A stretch of 24,989 bases of DNA from CAZNNH01 sp964574335. Lineage in GTDB: Bacteria > Acidobacteriota > Vicinamibacteria > Fen-336. The notes beneath the pieces were generated by a model. That model was not told where the DNA came from and searched no databases. It saw only the letters and a program-made list of their open reading frames with translations. Of this stretch, positions 16,649 through 23,738 are shown one piece after another (positions within the stretch are counted from its first letter, which is position 1; every line of letters begins with the position of its first letter). The stretch lies in contig CAZNNH010000082.1 of assembly GCA_964574335.1 (NCBI GenBank), forward strand, positions 1 through 24,989, written 5' to 3'. The translations under genes and the position numbers were made by a program.

Positions 16649-19336
16649 TCAGCGGGTGAGGTCGGCGAACCAGTCCAGGACCACGTTGAGCTGGGTCGGG
16701 GCCGGCCGGGGCTCGCTCCGGATCATCAGGAAGCGACTCCCGTCCGGCGTCACGTCGTAGTTGGGGTAGCCCAACAGGCCACGATCGTAGGTGTCCTCGA
16801 AGAGGATGACCGGCTTGTCAGCCTGGAACCCGTCCTGGGTCGTCACCGGCGCCGCCATCATGTTGGTGGCGCTGCGGAAGAAGATCTCGTCGCCCTTCGG
16901 GGACCAGACCGGCTCGCTGCCCCCCTCGGTCGAGACCTGCCACTTGCCGCCGGGGCCCGGGAACGGCCGGACGTAGACCTCGCTCCGGCCCGACTCGTCC
17001 GAGGTGAAGGCCAGCCAGTTGCCCGCGGGCGAGAAGGAGGGACCCGCCTCGTCGAACGGTGTCTGGAGGAAGGGCTCCGGGTGTCGATCGCCCGCCGACA
17101 GCGGAAGCACCCAGATGTCGCTGCCGGTCGATCCGCGCCCCGGGTCCCGCTCCGTGTAGGCGAGCCACGCGCCGTCTCGAGAGACGCTCCCCGGCACGAT
17201 CTCGTGGCCGGTGTCGAGCAGGGTGAGCGCCTCGCCACCGCCGTCGGCGGCCTTCCACAAGAGGCTCGAGGCCTGCTCCGTCGCCGATGCCGAGTAGACG
17301 AAGCGGAGCCCTTCAGGCATCCACAGGGGCAGCCGCTCGTTGCCCGGCTCGGCGGTGAGTCGCATCAGCGCCTCCCGGTCCAGCTCCTGCGACCAGAGGT
17401 CGAAGCCCCGGTCGTCCTCGATGGCCAGGATCAGCCGCCCGCCCTGCGGGGACAGGCGTGGACCGCAGTACGCCCGTCGTGTTCCGGTGACCGGTCGGGT
17501 GGCGCCGTCTCTCGAGACCCAGAGCAGCGAGCGCGCGACCGGCTGGGTGCCGCCGGGGGAGTAGACCAGGACGCCGGTCCGGGAAAAGGTGAAGTGCGCG
17601 GCCCCGCTGAGCGGGCTGAAGCTGACCGCGTTCACCACCGGCACCGGCGGCCCACGGACCTCGAGGCGGGCGACGTCGAAGGGGACGGCGAACAGCGTGC
17701 CGGAGCGGGCGTAGACGAGGTGGCCGGTGGGCAGGTAGCGGGGGAAGGCGCCTCCCTCGATCAGGATCTTGCGCTGGCCCGTGGACAGCGACAGCGCGGC
17801 GATGCGCGCCTCGTCCAGCGAGTCGCTCCCGGCCCGGTGGATCGTGAACAGGAGCGCCCGCCCGCCCGGAAGCGCCTCCGGCCATCGGTGCGCGGACTCC
17901 CCGGCCTCGATGTCGGGGACGGTGATGGCTCGCGGGCTTCCGCCCGCCACCGGGACGGCGTGGATCCCACCGTCGCTCGTCGGGGAGTAGTAGAGCTGGC
18001 CGTCGTCTCCCCAGGCCATCCCGTGAAGCGCCGGCGCGTCGCAGAGAGCCACCGGCTCGCCTCCGGCGGCCGGCAGCCGCTCGATCTTGCCACCGCGGGC
18101 GAAGACCAGCGACGATCCGTCCGGCGAGAAGACCGGGCTGGTCGCCCCGTCCGTCCCGGCCAGCGGCCTCACCTCCAGCTCGTCGAGGTCTCGCGCGTAC
18201 AGGCGCGAGCCGCCGGCATCAGTGCCGACGTAGACCAGCTCCGTGCCGTCCGGAGACAGGGCGATGGAGGGTTGGCGGTCGAGGGCCAGCGGAGCGGCGG
18301 CCGGGACGTTGAGATGAAGGCGGGCCGCGCGAGGCGGGCTCGCCGTCGGCGCCAGGCCGAACCCGATGGTGAGCGCCAGAAGCGACGCGGCGACGGCGAT
18401 CGAGGACCCACGGAGGTACCAGCGCGGGGTAGCCGGGGATGCGACGACCGGCGGGCGCCTCTGGAGCGCCGCCTCGATCTCGATCAGGGCGTCGCCGATG
18501 TGTCGCAGCCGACGGTGGGGGTCCTTCCGGAGGCAGCGCTCGATCAGCTCCCGGACCCGCATCGGCGTCTCCGGGGGCAGTCGGCGCCAGTCGGGCGTCT
18601 TGTCCAGGATGGCGACGATGGTCTCCGAGAGCGTCGCGCCCTGGAACGCCTTGCGCCCGGTCAGCATCTCGTAGAGGACGCAGCCGAAGGACCAGACGTC
18701 CATCTGCGCGGTGACCGCCCTCCCCCCGATCCGCTCCGGGCTCATGTAGGCCGGCGTGCCGCACAGGGGCTGGGCGCCCCCGTGGGTCAGCGCGCCGAGC
18801 CCGGAGACGTCCCCGGCGGCGACGAAGCCCGGCGCATCGGCCAGGCCGAAGTCCAGCACCTTGACCCGGCCCTCCGGAGTGACCTTCACGTTGGACGGCT
18901 TGAGGTCGCAGTGGACCACACCGCCCAGGTGCGCCGCCTCCAGCGCCTCGGCGATCTGGCGGGCGATGCCGAGCGCCTCCCGGAGCGGCAGCGGGCCGAA
19001 GGCGAGCCTCTCCGCCAGGGTGCGTCCCGGGACCAGCTCCAGGACCAGGCACGGCGCCGTGGCCGAGTCGACGACGCCGTACAGCGAGGCGATGTTGGCG
19101 TGATTGAGAGAGGCCACCAGCCGCGCCTCGGCCTCCATGCGGGCCCGGGAGTCGGCATCGCTCAGGCTCCGCGTGGGAAGCATCTTCAGGGCCACCTCGC
19201 GGCCGAGCCGGATGTCGCGGGCCCGGTACACCTCGCCCATACCGCCGCGGCCGAGCGGCGACAGGATCTCGAACGTGCCGAAGCGTGTACCCGGAGGAAT
19301 CCCCGGGCTCAGCGTGAGCGTAGGGTCTGTCGACAT
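16649..19336 (-). CDS. Second receptor-type Ser/Thr kinase with PD40 propeller; HCD variant
   Basis: This 895-residue protein has the same architecture as the kinase at 7824-10451. Its kinase domain has the Gly loop GRGGMGEV (29-36), VALK (Lys51), HCDLKPSN (142-149), DFG (162-164) and YMSPE (197-201). The catalytic Asp144 is kept, but the preceding Arg is Cys143, making it a non-RD kinase not expected to depend on activation-loop phosphorylation in the usual way. One membrane helix spans about 311-329. The C-terminal part has PD40 blades such as PSIALSPDGTELVYVG, PVFSPDGSSLVFARGG and PSFSPAGNWLAFTSDESG. AGGGA lies 4 bases before the ATG. It is encoded 92 bases upstream of IDH on the same strand, but a functional link is not shown. 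Confidence 0.93.
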   Translation of the reverse strand: MSTDPTLTLSPGIPPGTRFGTFEILSPLGRGGMGEVYRARDIRLGREVALKMLPTRSLSDADSRARMEAEARLVASLNHANIASLYGVVDSATAPCLVLELVPGRTLAERLAFGPLPLREALGIARQIAEALEAAHLGGVVHCDLKPSNVKVTPEGRVKVLDFGLADAPGFVAAGDVSGLGALTHGGAQPLCGTPAYMSPERIGGRAVTAQMDVWSFGCVLYEMLTGRKAFQGATLSETIVAILDKTPDWRRLPPETPMRVRELIERCLRKDPHRRLRHIGDALIEIEAALQRRPPVVASPATPRWYLRGSSIAVAASLLALTIGFGLAPTASPPRAARLHLNVPAAAPLALDRQPSIALSPDGTELVYVGTDAGGSRLYARDLDELEVRPLAGTDGATSPVFSPDGSSLVFARGGKIERLPAAGGEPVALCDAPALHGMAWGDDGQLYYSPTSDGGIHAVPVAGGSPRAITVPDIEAGESAHRWPEALPGGRALLFTIHRAGSDSLDEARIAALSLSTGQRKILIEGGAFPRYLPTGHLVYARSGTLFAVPFDVARLEVRGPPVPVVNAVSFSPLSGAAHFTFSRTGVLVYSPGGTQPVARSLLWVSRDGATRPVTGTRRAYCGPRLSPQGGRLILAIEDDRGFDLWSQELDREALMRLTAEPGNERLPLWMPEGLRFVYSASATEQASSLLWKAADGGGEALTLLDTGHEIVPGSVSRDGAWLAYTERDPGRGSTGSDIWVLPLSAGDRHPEPFLQTPFDEAGPSFSPAGNWLAFTSDESGRSEVYVRPFPGPGGKWQVSTEGGSEPVWSPKGDEIFFRSATNMMAAPVTTQDGFQADKPVILFEDTYDRGLLGYPNYDVTPDGSRFLMIRSEPRPAPTQLNVVLDWFADLTR

Positions 19337-19452
19337 GAATCCCTGGCCTCGGTCGTCGCGAGGCTAGCTCCCACCTTCCCACACCGGAGGACCCTAGGTT
19401 GTGACGCCGAGCACAGCGGCGGCAGTGATCGCGAAGCCGCGAGGGGCCTGGC

Positions 19453-20622
19453 TCAGACCAACTGGTTCTGGAAGAAGAGCAGGCAAAGCCCGGTCCCGAG
19501 GGCCACGAACACCGCCAGCAGAACGGCACGCAGCCCGCTCGGGAGGCGGGCGAGGAGCGGGACGATGCCGATCAGCAGCGCCTCACAGCGGGTGGCGCCG
19601 TAGCTGCCCACGGCCAGTGGGAAGAGCCAGAAGACGACGGCGTTCACGAAGAGCAGGACCTCGAGGGGCAAGAGCGAGCGGCGCCTGTGCCAGCACCAGG
19701 CGCCGAGCGCGGTCATCACGACGGCCACCAGCAGCGTCTGGGCCTGGGGGAGGAGCTCCGGCACGAACTCGAGATGCCACACGTGATGGGTGCCGGCGAC
19801 GAAGCTCGAGAAGGGGTCGGTGGGGGTGTTGTCGAAGTAGTCGTGCCGCATCCGCCAGAACCCGTCCCACCCGATGGTCCTCGCCTGGTAGGCGAAGACA
19901 CCGATCAGGCCGGCGCCCACCAGCAGTGGCCCTTGCATGAGGGCGCCGAGCCTGTGCCTCAAGCTCAGCTCGCGATCGCGGAGGATTCCCAGGCCCATGG
20001 CGGCGCCGACCAGGCAGCCGGTCGGGTACGCCGAAGCCGCCAGCGCTCCCAGCAGGCCGGAGGCCAGGAACCTCCGGCGGGCGCACAGCCACAGCGCCAG
20101 CAGCGTGAGACAGGCCACCATGGCGGTGGGGAAGACGGTGTGCGAGTAGATGAAACCCGGGAAGAACGCCGCCAGGAGGAGCGCCGGCAGTCGCGACCCG
20201 CCCGGCCTCTGGCGCGGCAGCAGCCTCCCGATCAGGACCAGAAGGCCGAAGGCGAAGGCCGTGCTCAGCAGCTTCCCCCTCTTGGCGGGCGTCAGACCCA
20301 TCGGCTTCAGCGTGCGGATCAGCAGCGGATAGCCCGGGAACCAGGCGGCGTTTCCGCCCACCACCCGGCCGCCCTCCTCCTCGAGGTAGTAGCCGCGGGT
20401 GGCGATGCTCAGGTAGTTGAACGAGTCCCAGCGAGCGTAGGTGGCGCCGCGGAAGGGGTTCACGGACACCGCGGCCGCAGCCAACAGCAGGACGAGCTCT
20501 ACGCTCAGCAGGGCCGAAAGGGGCGCGAGCAGGGCCCGACACCGCCCACCGGCTGCCATCGACCCCCAGGGTCGACCGGCATCCGGCGGGAGACTCGCCC
20601 CCGTGGCGGAGGACGGTGGCAT
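19453..20622 (-). CDS. PIG-V-like GT-C membrane mannosyltransferase-type protein
   Basis: This is a 389-residue integral membrane protein with about eight to ten hydrophobic helices. The first extracytoplasmic loop has YARWDSFNYLSIATRGYY (62-79) followed by AAWFPGYPLLIR (92-103). These are the two signature elements of PIG-V/Gpi18-like transferases and their bacterial relatives, where the aspartate of WDS is in the catalytic loop. Bacterial members are thought to add sugars from polyprenyl-phosphate donors to surface molecules; the acceptor is unknown. ATG 20622 is used here, and Met22 (20559) is an alternative since the first 21 residues are low-complexity. The 116-base gap to the kinase gene downstream contains a small 5-bp hairpin (19429-19442) and nothing else clear. 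Confidence 0.75.
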   Translation of the reverse strand: MPPSSATGASLPPDAGRPWGSMAAGGRCRALLAPLSALLSVELVLLLAAAAVSVNPFRGATYARWDSFNYLSIATRGYYLEEEGGRVVGGNAAWFPGYPLLIRTLKPMGLTPAKRGKLLSTAFAFGLLVLIGRLLPRQRPGGSRLPALLLAAFFPGFIYSHTVFPTAMVACLTLLALWLCARRRFLASGLLGALAASAYPTGCLVGAAMGLGILRDRELSLRHRLGALMQGPLLVGAGLIGVFAYQARTIGWDGFWRMRHDYFDNTPTDPFSSFVAGTHHVWHLEFVPELLPQAQTLLVAVVMTALGAWCWHRRRSLLPLEVLLFVNAVVFWLFPLAVGSYGATRCEALLIGIVPLLARLPSGLRAVLLAVFVALGTGLCLLFFQNQLV

Positions 20623-20637
20623 GAGAAGACCCGGGCG

Positions 20638-20643
20638 ATTCTA
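20638..20643 (-). promoter_or_regulatory. Candidate -10 box (TAGAAT) for the PIG-V-like gene
   Basis: TAGAAT reads leftward 15 bases before the ATG at 20622, with no good -35 box. With the rightward TACAAT at 20741 it makes the 245-base gap a divergent promoter region. Confidence 0.4.
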
Positions 20644-20740
20644 CAACCATCGCCCTGTGGCGCCTCCACGGTCCGCATCCTACGGTGCCCGCGCCGTCCT
20701 TCCGGATCCCCCCGGCCGGGCGAAAGATCCCCAACACCGC

Positions 20741-20746
20741 TACAAT
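20741..20746 (+). promoter_or_regulatory. Candidate -10 box (TACAAT) for the antiporter transcript
   Basis: TACAAT matches five of six consensus bases and faces the antiporter gene. The start would be near 20753, leaving a leader of about 115 bases that contains a 21-codon ORF. No -35 box is evident. Confidence 0.4.
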
Positions 20747-20793
20747 CTCCGCTCGTCTTGCGGCCAGGCGTGGCGGCCGCACTGGAGAACGGC

Positions 20794-20859
20794 ATGCTCG
20801 ATCCCATCATCATTCATTCCCTCGCCTGTGCGTGGGGCACCCTCACCGGCGCGAGGTAG
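20794..20859 (+). other. 21-codon upstream ORF in the antiporter leader
   Basis: An ATG preceded by GGAG opens a short frame, MLDPIIIHSLACAWGTLTGA then R, that stops 8 bases before the antiporter ATG. It could be a leader peptide coupled to antiporter translation. It could equally be chance, since it has no recognisable composition such as a run of one amino acid. Confidence 0.25.
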
Positions 20860-20867
20860 CGGACATC

Positions 20868-22115
20868 ATGGAACACGCGGCCTTCGTCCCCAGCGTCGCC
20901 TGGGTGATCCCCTTCGTCCTGCTGCTGCTGGCGGTGGCGACCCTCCCCCTGGCCCTCTCCCACTTCTGGGAGTCCAACCTCAACAAGCTCTATCTCTCGT
21001 TGGCGCTGGCCGCACCGGTCCTGGTGCTCTACCTGCGCCACGCGCCCTCCGCGCTCCTCCACTCGGGCGGCGACTACATCTCCTTCATGGTGCTGCTGGG
21101 GAGCCTGTTCGTGATCTCGGGGGGGGTGCTGCTCGAGGGGGACCTTCAGGCCACACCGCGGGTGAACGCGGGCTTCATGGCCGTGGGCGCGCTGCTCGCC
21201 TCCTTCCTCGGCACCACCGGCGCCTCCATGCTGCTGATCCGGCCGCTGCTGCAGACCAACCGGGAGCGCCGCCACGTGGCCCACACCGTCGTCTTCTTCA
21301 TTTTCACCGTGTCCAACATCGGCGGCTGTCTCACGCCGCTGGGGGACCCCCCGCTCTTCCTCGGATACCTGGCCGGCGTCCCCTTCACCTGGACCTTCCG
21401 GCTGGCGCCGGAGTGGCTGGCGACCACGGTCCTGGTGCTGGGCGTGTACCTGGTCTGGGACACCTTCGCCTACCGGCGGGAGACGCCGACCGACCGCCGG
21501 CACGACCGCCTCGAGGTGCGGCCGCTGCGCTGCGCCGGGACCGGGAACCTGGCCCTGCTGGGCGGGGTGCTGGTGGCGGTGGCGTTCTTCAAGGCCCCGG
21601 CCCGGGAGCTGCTCATGATCGGGTTGGCGGTGGTCTCCATGGTCCGCACGCCGCGCGACCTCCGAAAGGCCAACCACTTCACCTTCCATCCGATCCTGGA
21701 GGTGGCCGTCATCTTCATCGGCATCTTCGTCACCATGGTGCCGGCCCTCGACCTGCTGCGCGCCCGCGGCGCCGAGCTGGGGGTCCACGAGCCCTGGCAG
21801 TTCTTCTGGGCCACCGGCCTGCTCTCGTCCTTCCTCGACAACGCCCCGACCTACCTGACCTTCCTGGCGCTGGCCCAGGGCCAGGGCCTCACCCCGGAGG
21901 TGGTGGGCGTCCCCCACGAGCTGCTCAAGGCGGTGAGCCTGGGGGCGGTCTTCATGGGCGCCAACACCTACATCGGCAACGGCCCCAACTTCATGGTGCG
22001 GGCCATCGCCGAGCACCGTGGGGTGAAGATGCCGAGCTTCGTCGGCTACATGATGATGAGCGCGATGATCCTGCTGCCGATCTACGCCCTCGTCACGGTG
22101 GTGTTCCTGCTCTGA
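20868..22115 (+). CDS. Sodium:proton antiporter / citrate-transporter-superfamily membrane protein
   Basis: This 415-residue inner-membrane protein has about ten to twelve helices and belongs to the ion transporter (NhaD/CitMHS-like) superfamily. The two inverted re-entrant segments are visible. The first is TVSNIGGCLTPLGDPPLFLG (about 148-167), with the conserved GDPP. The second is LLSSFLDNAPTYLTFLALA (about 319-337), with DNAP. GANTYIGNGPNFMVRAIAE follows at 364-382. These match the group annotated as putative Na+/H+ antiporters; the transported ion has not been shown. The frame is open further upstream, but that part is not membrane-like, so ATG 20868 with GAGG 11 bases before it is chosen. 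The gene is followed by aroE after 39 bases. Confidence 0.87.
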   Translation: MEHAAFVPSVAWVIPFVLLLLAVATLPLALSHFWESNLNKLYLSLALAAPVLVLYLRHAPSALLHSGGDYISFMVLLGSLFVISGGVLLEGDLQATPRVNAGFMAVGALLASFLGTTGASMLLIRPLLQTNRERRHVAHTVVFFIFTVSNIGGCLTPLGDPPLFLGYLAGVPFTWTFRLAPEWLATTVLVLGVYLVWDTFAYRRETPTDRRHDRLEVRPLRCAGTGNLALLGGVLVAVAFFKAPARELLMIGLAVVSMVRTPRDLRKANHFTFHPILEVAVIFIGIFVTMVPALDLLRARGAELGVHEPWQFFWATGLLSSFLDNAPTYLTFLALAQGQGLTPEVVGVPHELLKAVSLGAVFMGANTYIGNGPNFMVRAIAEHRGVKMPSFVGYMMMSAMILLPIYALVTVVFLL

Positions 22116-22142
22116 TCGGGGGCCAGCCTCTTTTCGGTCTGG

Positions 22143-22148
22143 TATCGT
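22143..22148 (+). promoter_or_regulatory. Candidate -10 box for a near-leaderless aroE transcript
   Basis: TATCGT in a GGTATC context lies 6 bases before the aroE ATG, almost the same arrangement as before the GH30 gene. No Shine-Dalgarno sequence is present, which fits a leaderless message. This is inference from spacing. Confidence 0.35.
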
Positions 22149-22154
22149 TCCAAG

Positions 22155-22997
22155 ATGCACACGGCACACACCCGTCTCCTGGCCGTCATCGGCAACCCGG
22201 TCGAGCACTCGCTGAGCCCCCTGATCCACGGGACCGCCCTCGAGCAGGCGGGCCTGGATTTCGCCTACGTGGCGTTCCGGGTGGAGGAGGCCGGGGGCGC
22301 CGTCGCCGCCATGCGCGCGCTGGGCCTGCGCGGCTTCTCGGTCACCATCCCCCACAAGGAGACGATCATCCCGCACCTCGACCGCCTCGACCCCTCGGTG
22401 GAGCGCTGCCGCTCGTGCAACACGGTGGTCAACGACGGGGGGGTGCTGACCGGCTACTCCACCGACGGCCCGGGCGCCGTCCGCGCCCTCAGGAGCGCCG
22501 GCTGCGATCCCCGCGACCGCGACGTCCTCATCGTCGGCAGCGGGGGCGCGGCGCGAGCCGTCGCCTTCGCCCTGGTCGACGCCGGCGCTCGTTGCCTGCG
22601 CTTCAAGGCCATCGAGCGACAGCAGGCCACCGCGCTGGCGGCAGACCTGAACCGCGTCCGCCCCGGCGTGGTCGTGGACCTGGAGCCGGATGCCCAGGAG
22701 CGCGTCCAGCTCCTGGTCAATGCCTCGCCGATCGGCATGTCTCCCGCGGTCGACGCCCTCCCCGTCCCCGAGGACTGGCTGCGGGCCGACCTGCCGGTCT
22801 TCGACGTGGTCTACAACCCGCTGACCACCCGGCTGCTGGGCCTCGCCCGCGAGCGCGCCGCCCCGACCGTCGACGGGGTGGGCATGTTCGCCGAGCAGGC
22901 GGCGCTCCAGTTCGAGCTGTTCACCGGCCACGAGGCGCCGCGGGAGGCCATGCACCGGACGGTGCGCGAGGCCCTGGCCCGGGCGGCCGCGCGATGA
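22155..22997 (+). CDS. aroE: Shikimate dehydrogenase
   Basis: This 280-residue enzyme reduces 3-dehydroshikimate to shikimate with NADPH, in aromatic amino-acid synthesis. The substrate domain has GNPVEHSLSPLIHG (13-26), SVTIPHKE with catalytic Lys68 (62-69), CNTVVN with Asn89 (88-93) and YSTDGPGA with Asp104 (101-108). The Rossmann domain has VGSGGAARAVAFAL (127-140) and the C-terminal signature VYNPLTTRLL and GVGMFAEQAALQFELFTG. The usual NRT motif that selects NADP after the second strand is absent: the region reads CLRFKAIERQQATALA (147-162). Cofactor choice may therefore differ. The stop overlaps the aroK ATG as ATGA. Confidence 0.95.
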   Translation: MHTAHTRLLAVIGNPVEHSLSPLIHGTALEQAGLDFAYVAFRVEEAGGAVAAMRALGLRGFSVTIPHKETIIPHLDRLDPSVERCRSCNTVVNDGGVLTGYSTDGPGAVRALRSAGCDPRDRDVLIVGSGGAARAVAFALVDAGARCLRFKAIERQQATALAADLNRVRPGVVVDLEPDAQERVQLLVNASPIGMSPAVDALPVPEDWLRADLPVFDVVYNPLTTRLLGLARERAAPTVDGVGMFAEQAALQFELFTGHEAPREAMHRTVREALARAAAR

Positions 22998-23518
22998 AGC
23001 GGAACCTGGTGCTGATCGGCTACCGGGGCACCGGGAAGTCCACCATCGCCCGCCTGCTGGCGCGACGCACCGGCTGGCCCGTCGTCGCCCTGGACGACGA
23101 GATCGTCCGGGAGGCCGGTCTCTCGATCCCCGAGATCGTCGAGCGCTTCGGCTGGCCGCGCTTCCGCGAGCTGGAGCGCGAGCAGGTGGCGCGGGCCGCG
23201 GCGGGAAGCCGGCGCATCCTGGACTGCGGCGGCGGCGTGGTCGAGGACCCGCGCAACGTGGAAGCCCTCCGCGAGAGCGGCTTCTGCGTGCTGCTGACGG
23301 CGGAGAAGGACACCATCGCGAAGCGCATCGGCGGCGATGCCAACCGCCCCTCGCTCACCGGCCGGTCGATCGTGGACGAGATCGCCGAGAAGCTCGCCCA
23401 GCGGGGACCGCTGTACGCGGCCGCCGCCGACCTGGTGGTGGCCACCGACCACGACCCTCCGGCCGAGACCGCGGACGTCATCCAGCGTGCGGCCCCGGCC
23501 GACCTGTTCGCCGGCTGA
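22994..23518 (+). CDS. aroK: Shikimate kinase
   Basis: This 174-residue P-loop kinase phosphorylates shikimate at the 3-hydroxyl using ATP, the step after AroE. The Walker A is GYRGTGKST (9-17). The shikimate-binding residues lie in ALDDEIVREAG (Asp34, Asp35) and in FGWPRFRELE (Arg56 or Arg58), the Walker B-like region is DCGGGVVEDP (77-86), and the lid has GDANRPSLTG (114-123, Arg118). Length and motif order are normal. The ATG overlaps the aroE stop by 4 bases, so the two enzymes are co-translated. Other genes of the pathway are not in the window. The downstream 220 bases hold a riboswitch and leader. Confidence 0.95.
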   Translation: MKRNLVLIGYRGTGKSTIARLLARRTGWPVVALDDEIVREAGLSIPEIVERFGWPRFRELEREQVARAAAGSRRILDCGGGVVEDPRNVEALRESGFCVLLTAEKDTIAKRIGGDANRPSLTGRSIVDEIAEKLAQRGPLYAAAADLVVATDHDPPAETADVIQRAAPADLFAG

Positions 23519-23531
23519 GTCCCGCCGCCGC

Positions 23532-23561
23532 TTGACGCGAGGCCCGGCAGCGAGGGACACT
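23532..23561 (+). promoter_or_regulatory. Possible promoter upstream of the TPP riboswitch
   Basis: TTGACG (23532-23537) matches the -35 consensus in five of six bases. GACACT follows after 18 bases (23556-23561) as a weak -10. A transcript starting near 23568 would begin just before the riboswitch aptamer. Confidence 0.35.
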
Positions 23562-23575
23562 CCGAGCTGGCGGAA

Positions 23576-23648
23576 GCCTAGGGGTGGCCGAGACGGCCTG
23601 AGATCACACCCTCGAACCTGATCCGGTTAGCACCGGCGTAGGGAAGGC
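23576..23648 (+). ncRNA. TPP riboswitch (THI element) aptamer
   Basis: The conserved thi-box pieces occur in order: GGGGTG (23581-23586), a short stem, CTGAGA (23598-23603), then CGAACCTGATCCGGTTAG and ACCGGCGTAGGGAAGG. P1 is GCCT (23576-23579) with AGGC (23645-23648). P5 is the CCGG-TTAGCA-CCGG hairpin. This element binds thiamine pyrophosphate and normally lowers expression of thiamine synthesis or uptake genes. The P3 stem (GGCC-GAGAC-GGCC) is of the minimal size. It lies 90 bases before a TonB-dependent receptor, which it should control. Confidence 0.93.
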
Positions 23649-23670
23649 AGGGGCGCCGCGAGGCGCTCCT
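23649..23670 (+). promoter_or_regulatory. Hairpin following the TPP aptamer, likely expression platform
   Basis: AGGGGCGCC and GGCGCTCCT form a 9-bp stem (one G-U pair) closed by a GCGA tetraloop, starting at the base after P1. No U-run follows, so it is not a standard terminator. Its right arm can alternatively pair with the receptor ribosome site AGGAGGCGC with one bulged base, which suggests control of translation initiation. Confidence 0.55.
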
Positions 23671-23726
23671 CTGTGGATCGACACCTCCCGATGGAATCCG
23701 CGTCGACGGCCCTGCGTGGGCAGGGC

Positions 23727-23732
23727 AGGAGG
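23727..23732 (+). promoter_or_regulatory. Ribosome binding site of the TonB receptor
   Basis: A full AGGAGG lies 6 bases before ATG 23739 and decides the start. A CTCCT in the upstream hairpin and a CCTCC near 23685 are both complementary to it. Confidence 0.7.
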
Positions 23733-23738
23733 CGCTTG

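Noticed and set aside
17081..19603. 840-codon open frame on the + strand opposite the second kinase
   Set aside because: Antisense shadow; the minus strand encodes all kinase and PD40 motifs.
20441..23518. Single 1025-codon + frame reaching into aroK, and a 713-codon minus frame opposite the antiporter and aroE
   Set aside because: The + frame is real only from the aroK ATG at 22994; upstream it is out of frame with the antiporter and aroE. The minus frame is a shadow without domains.
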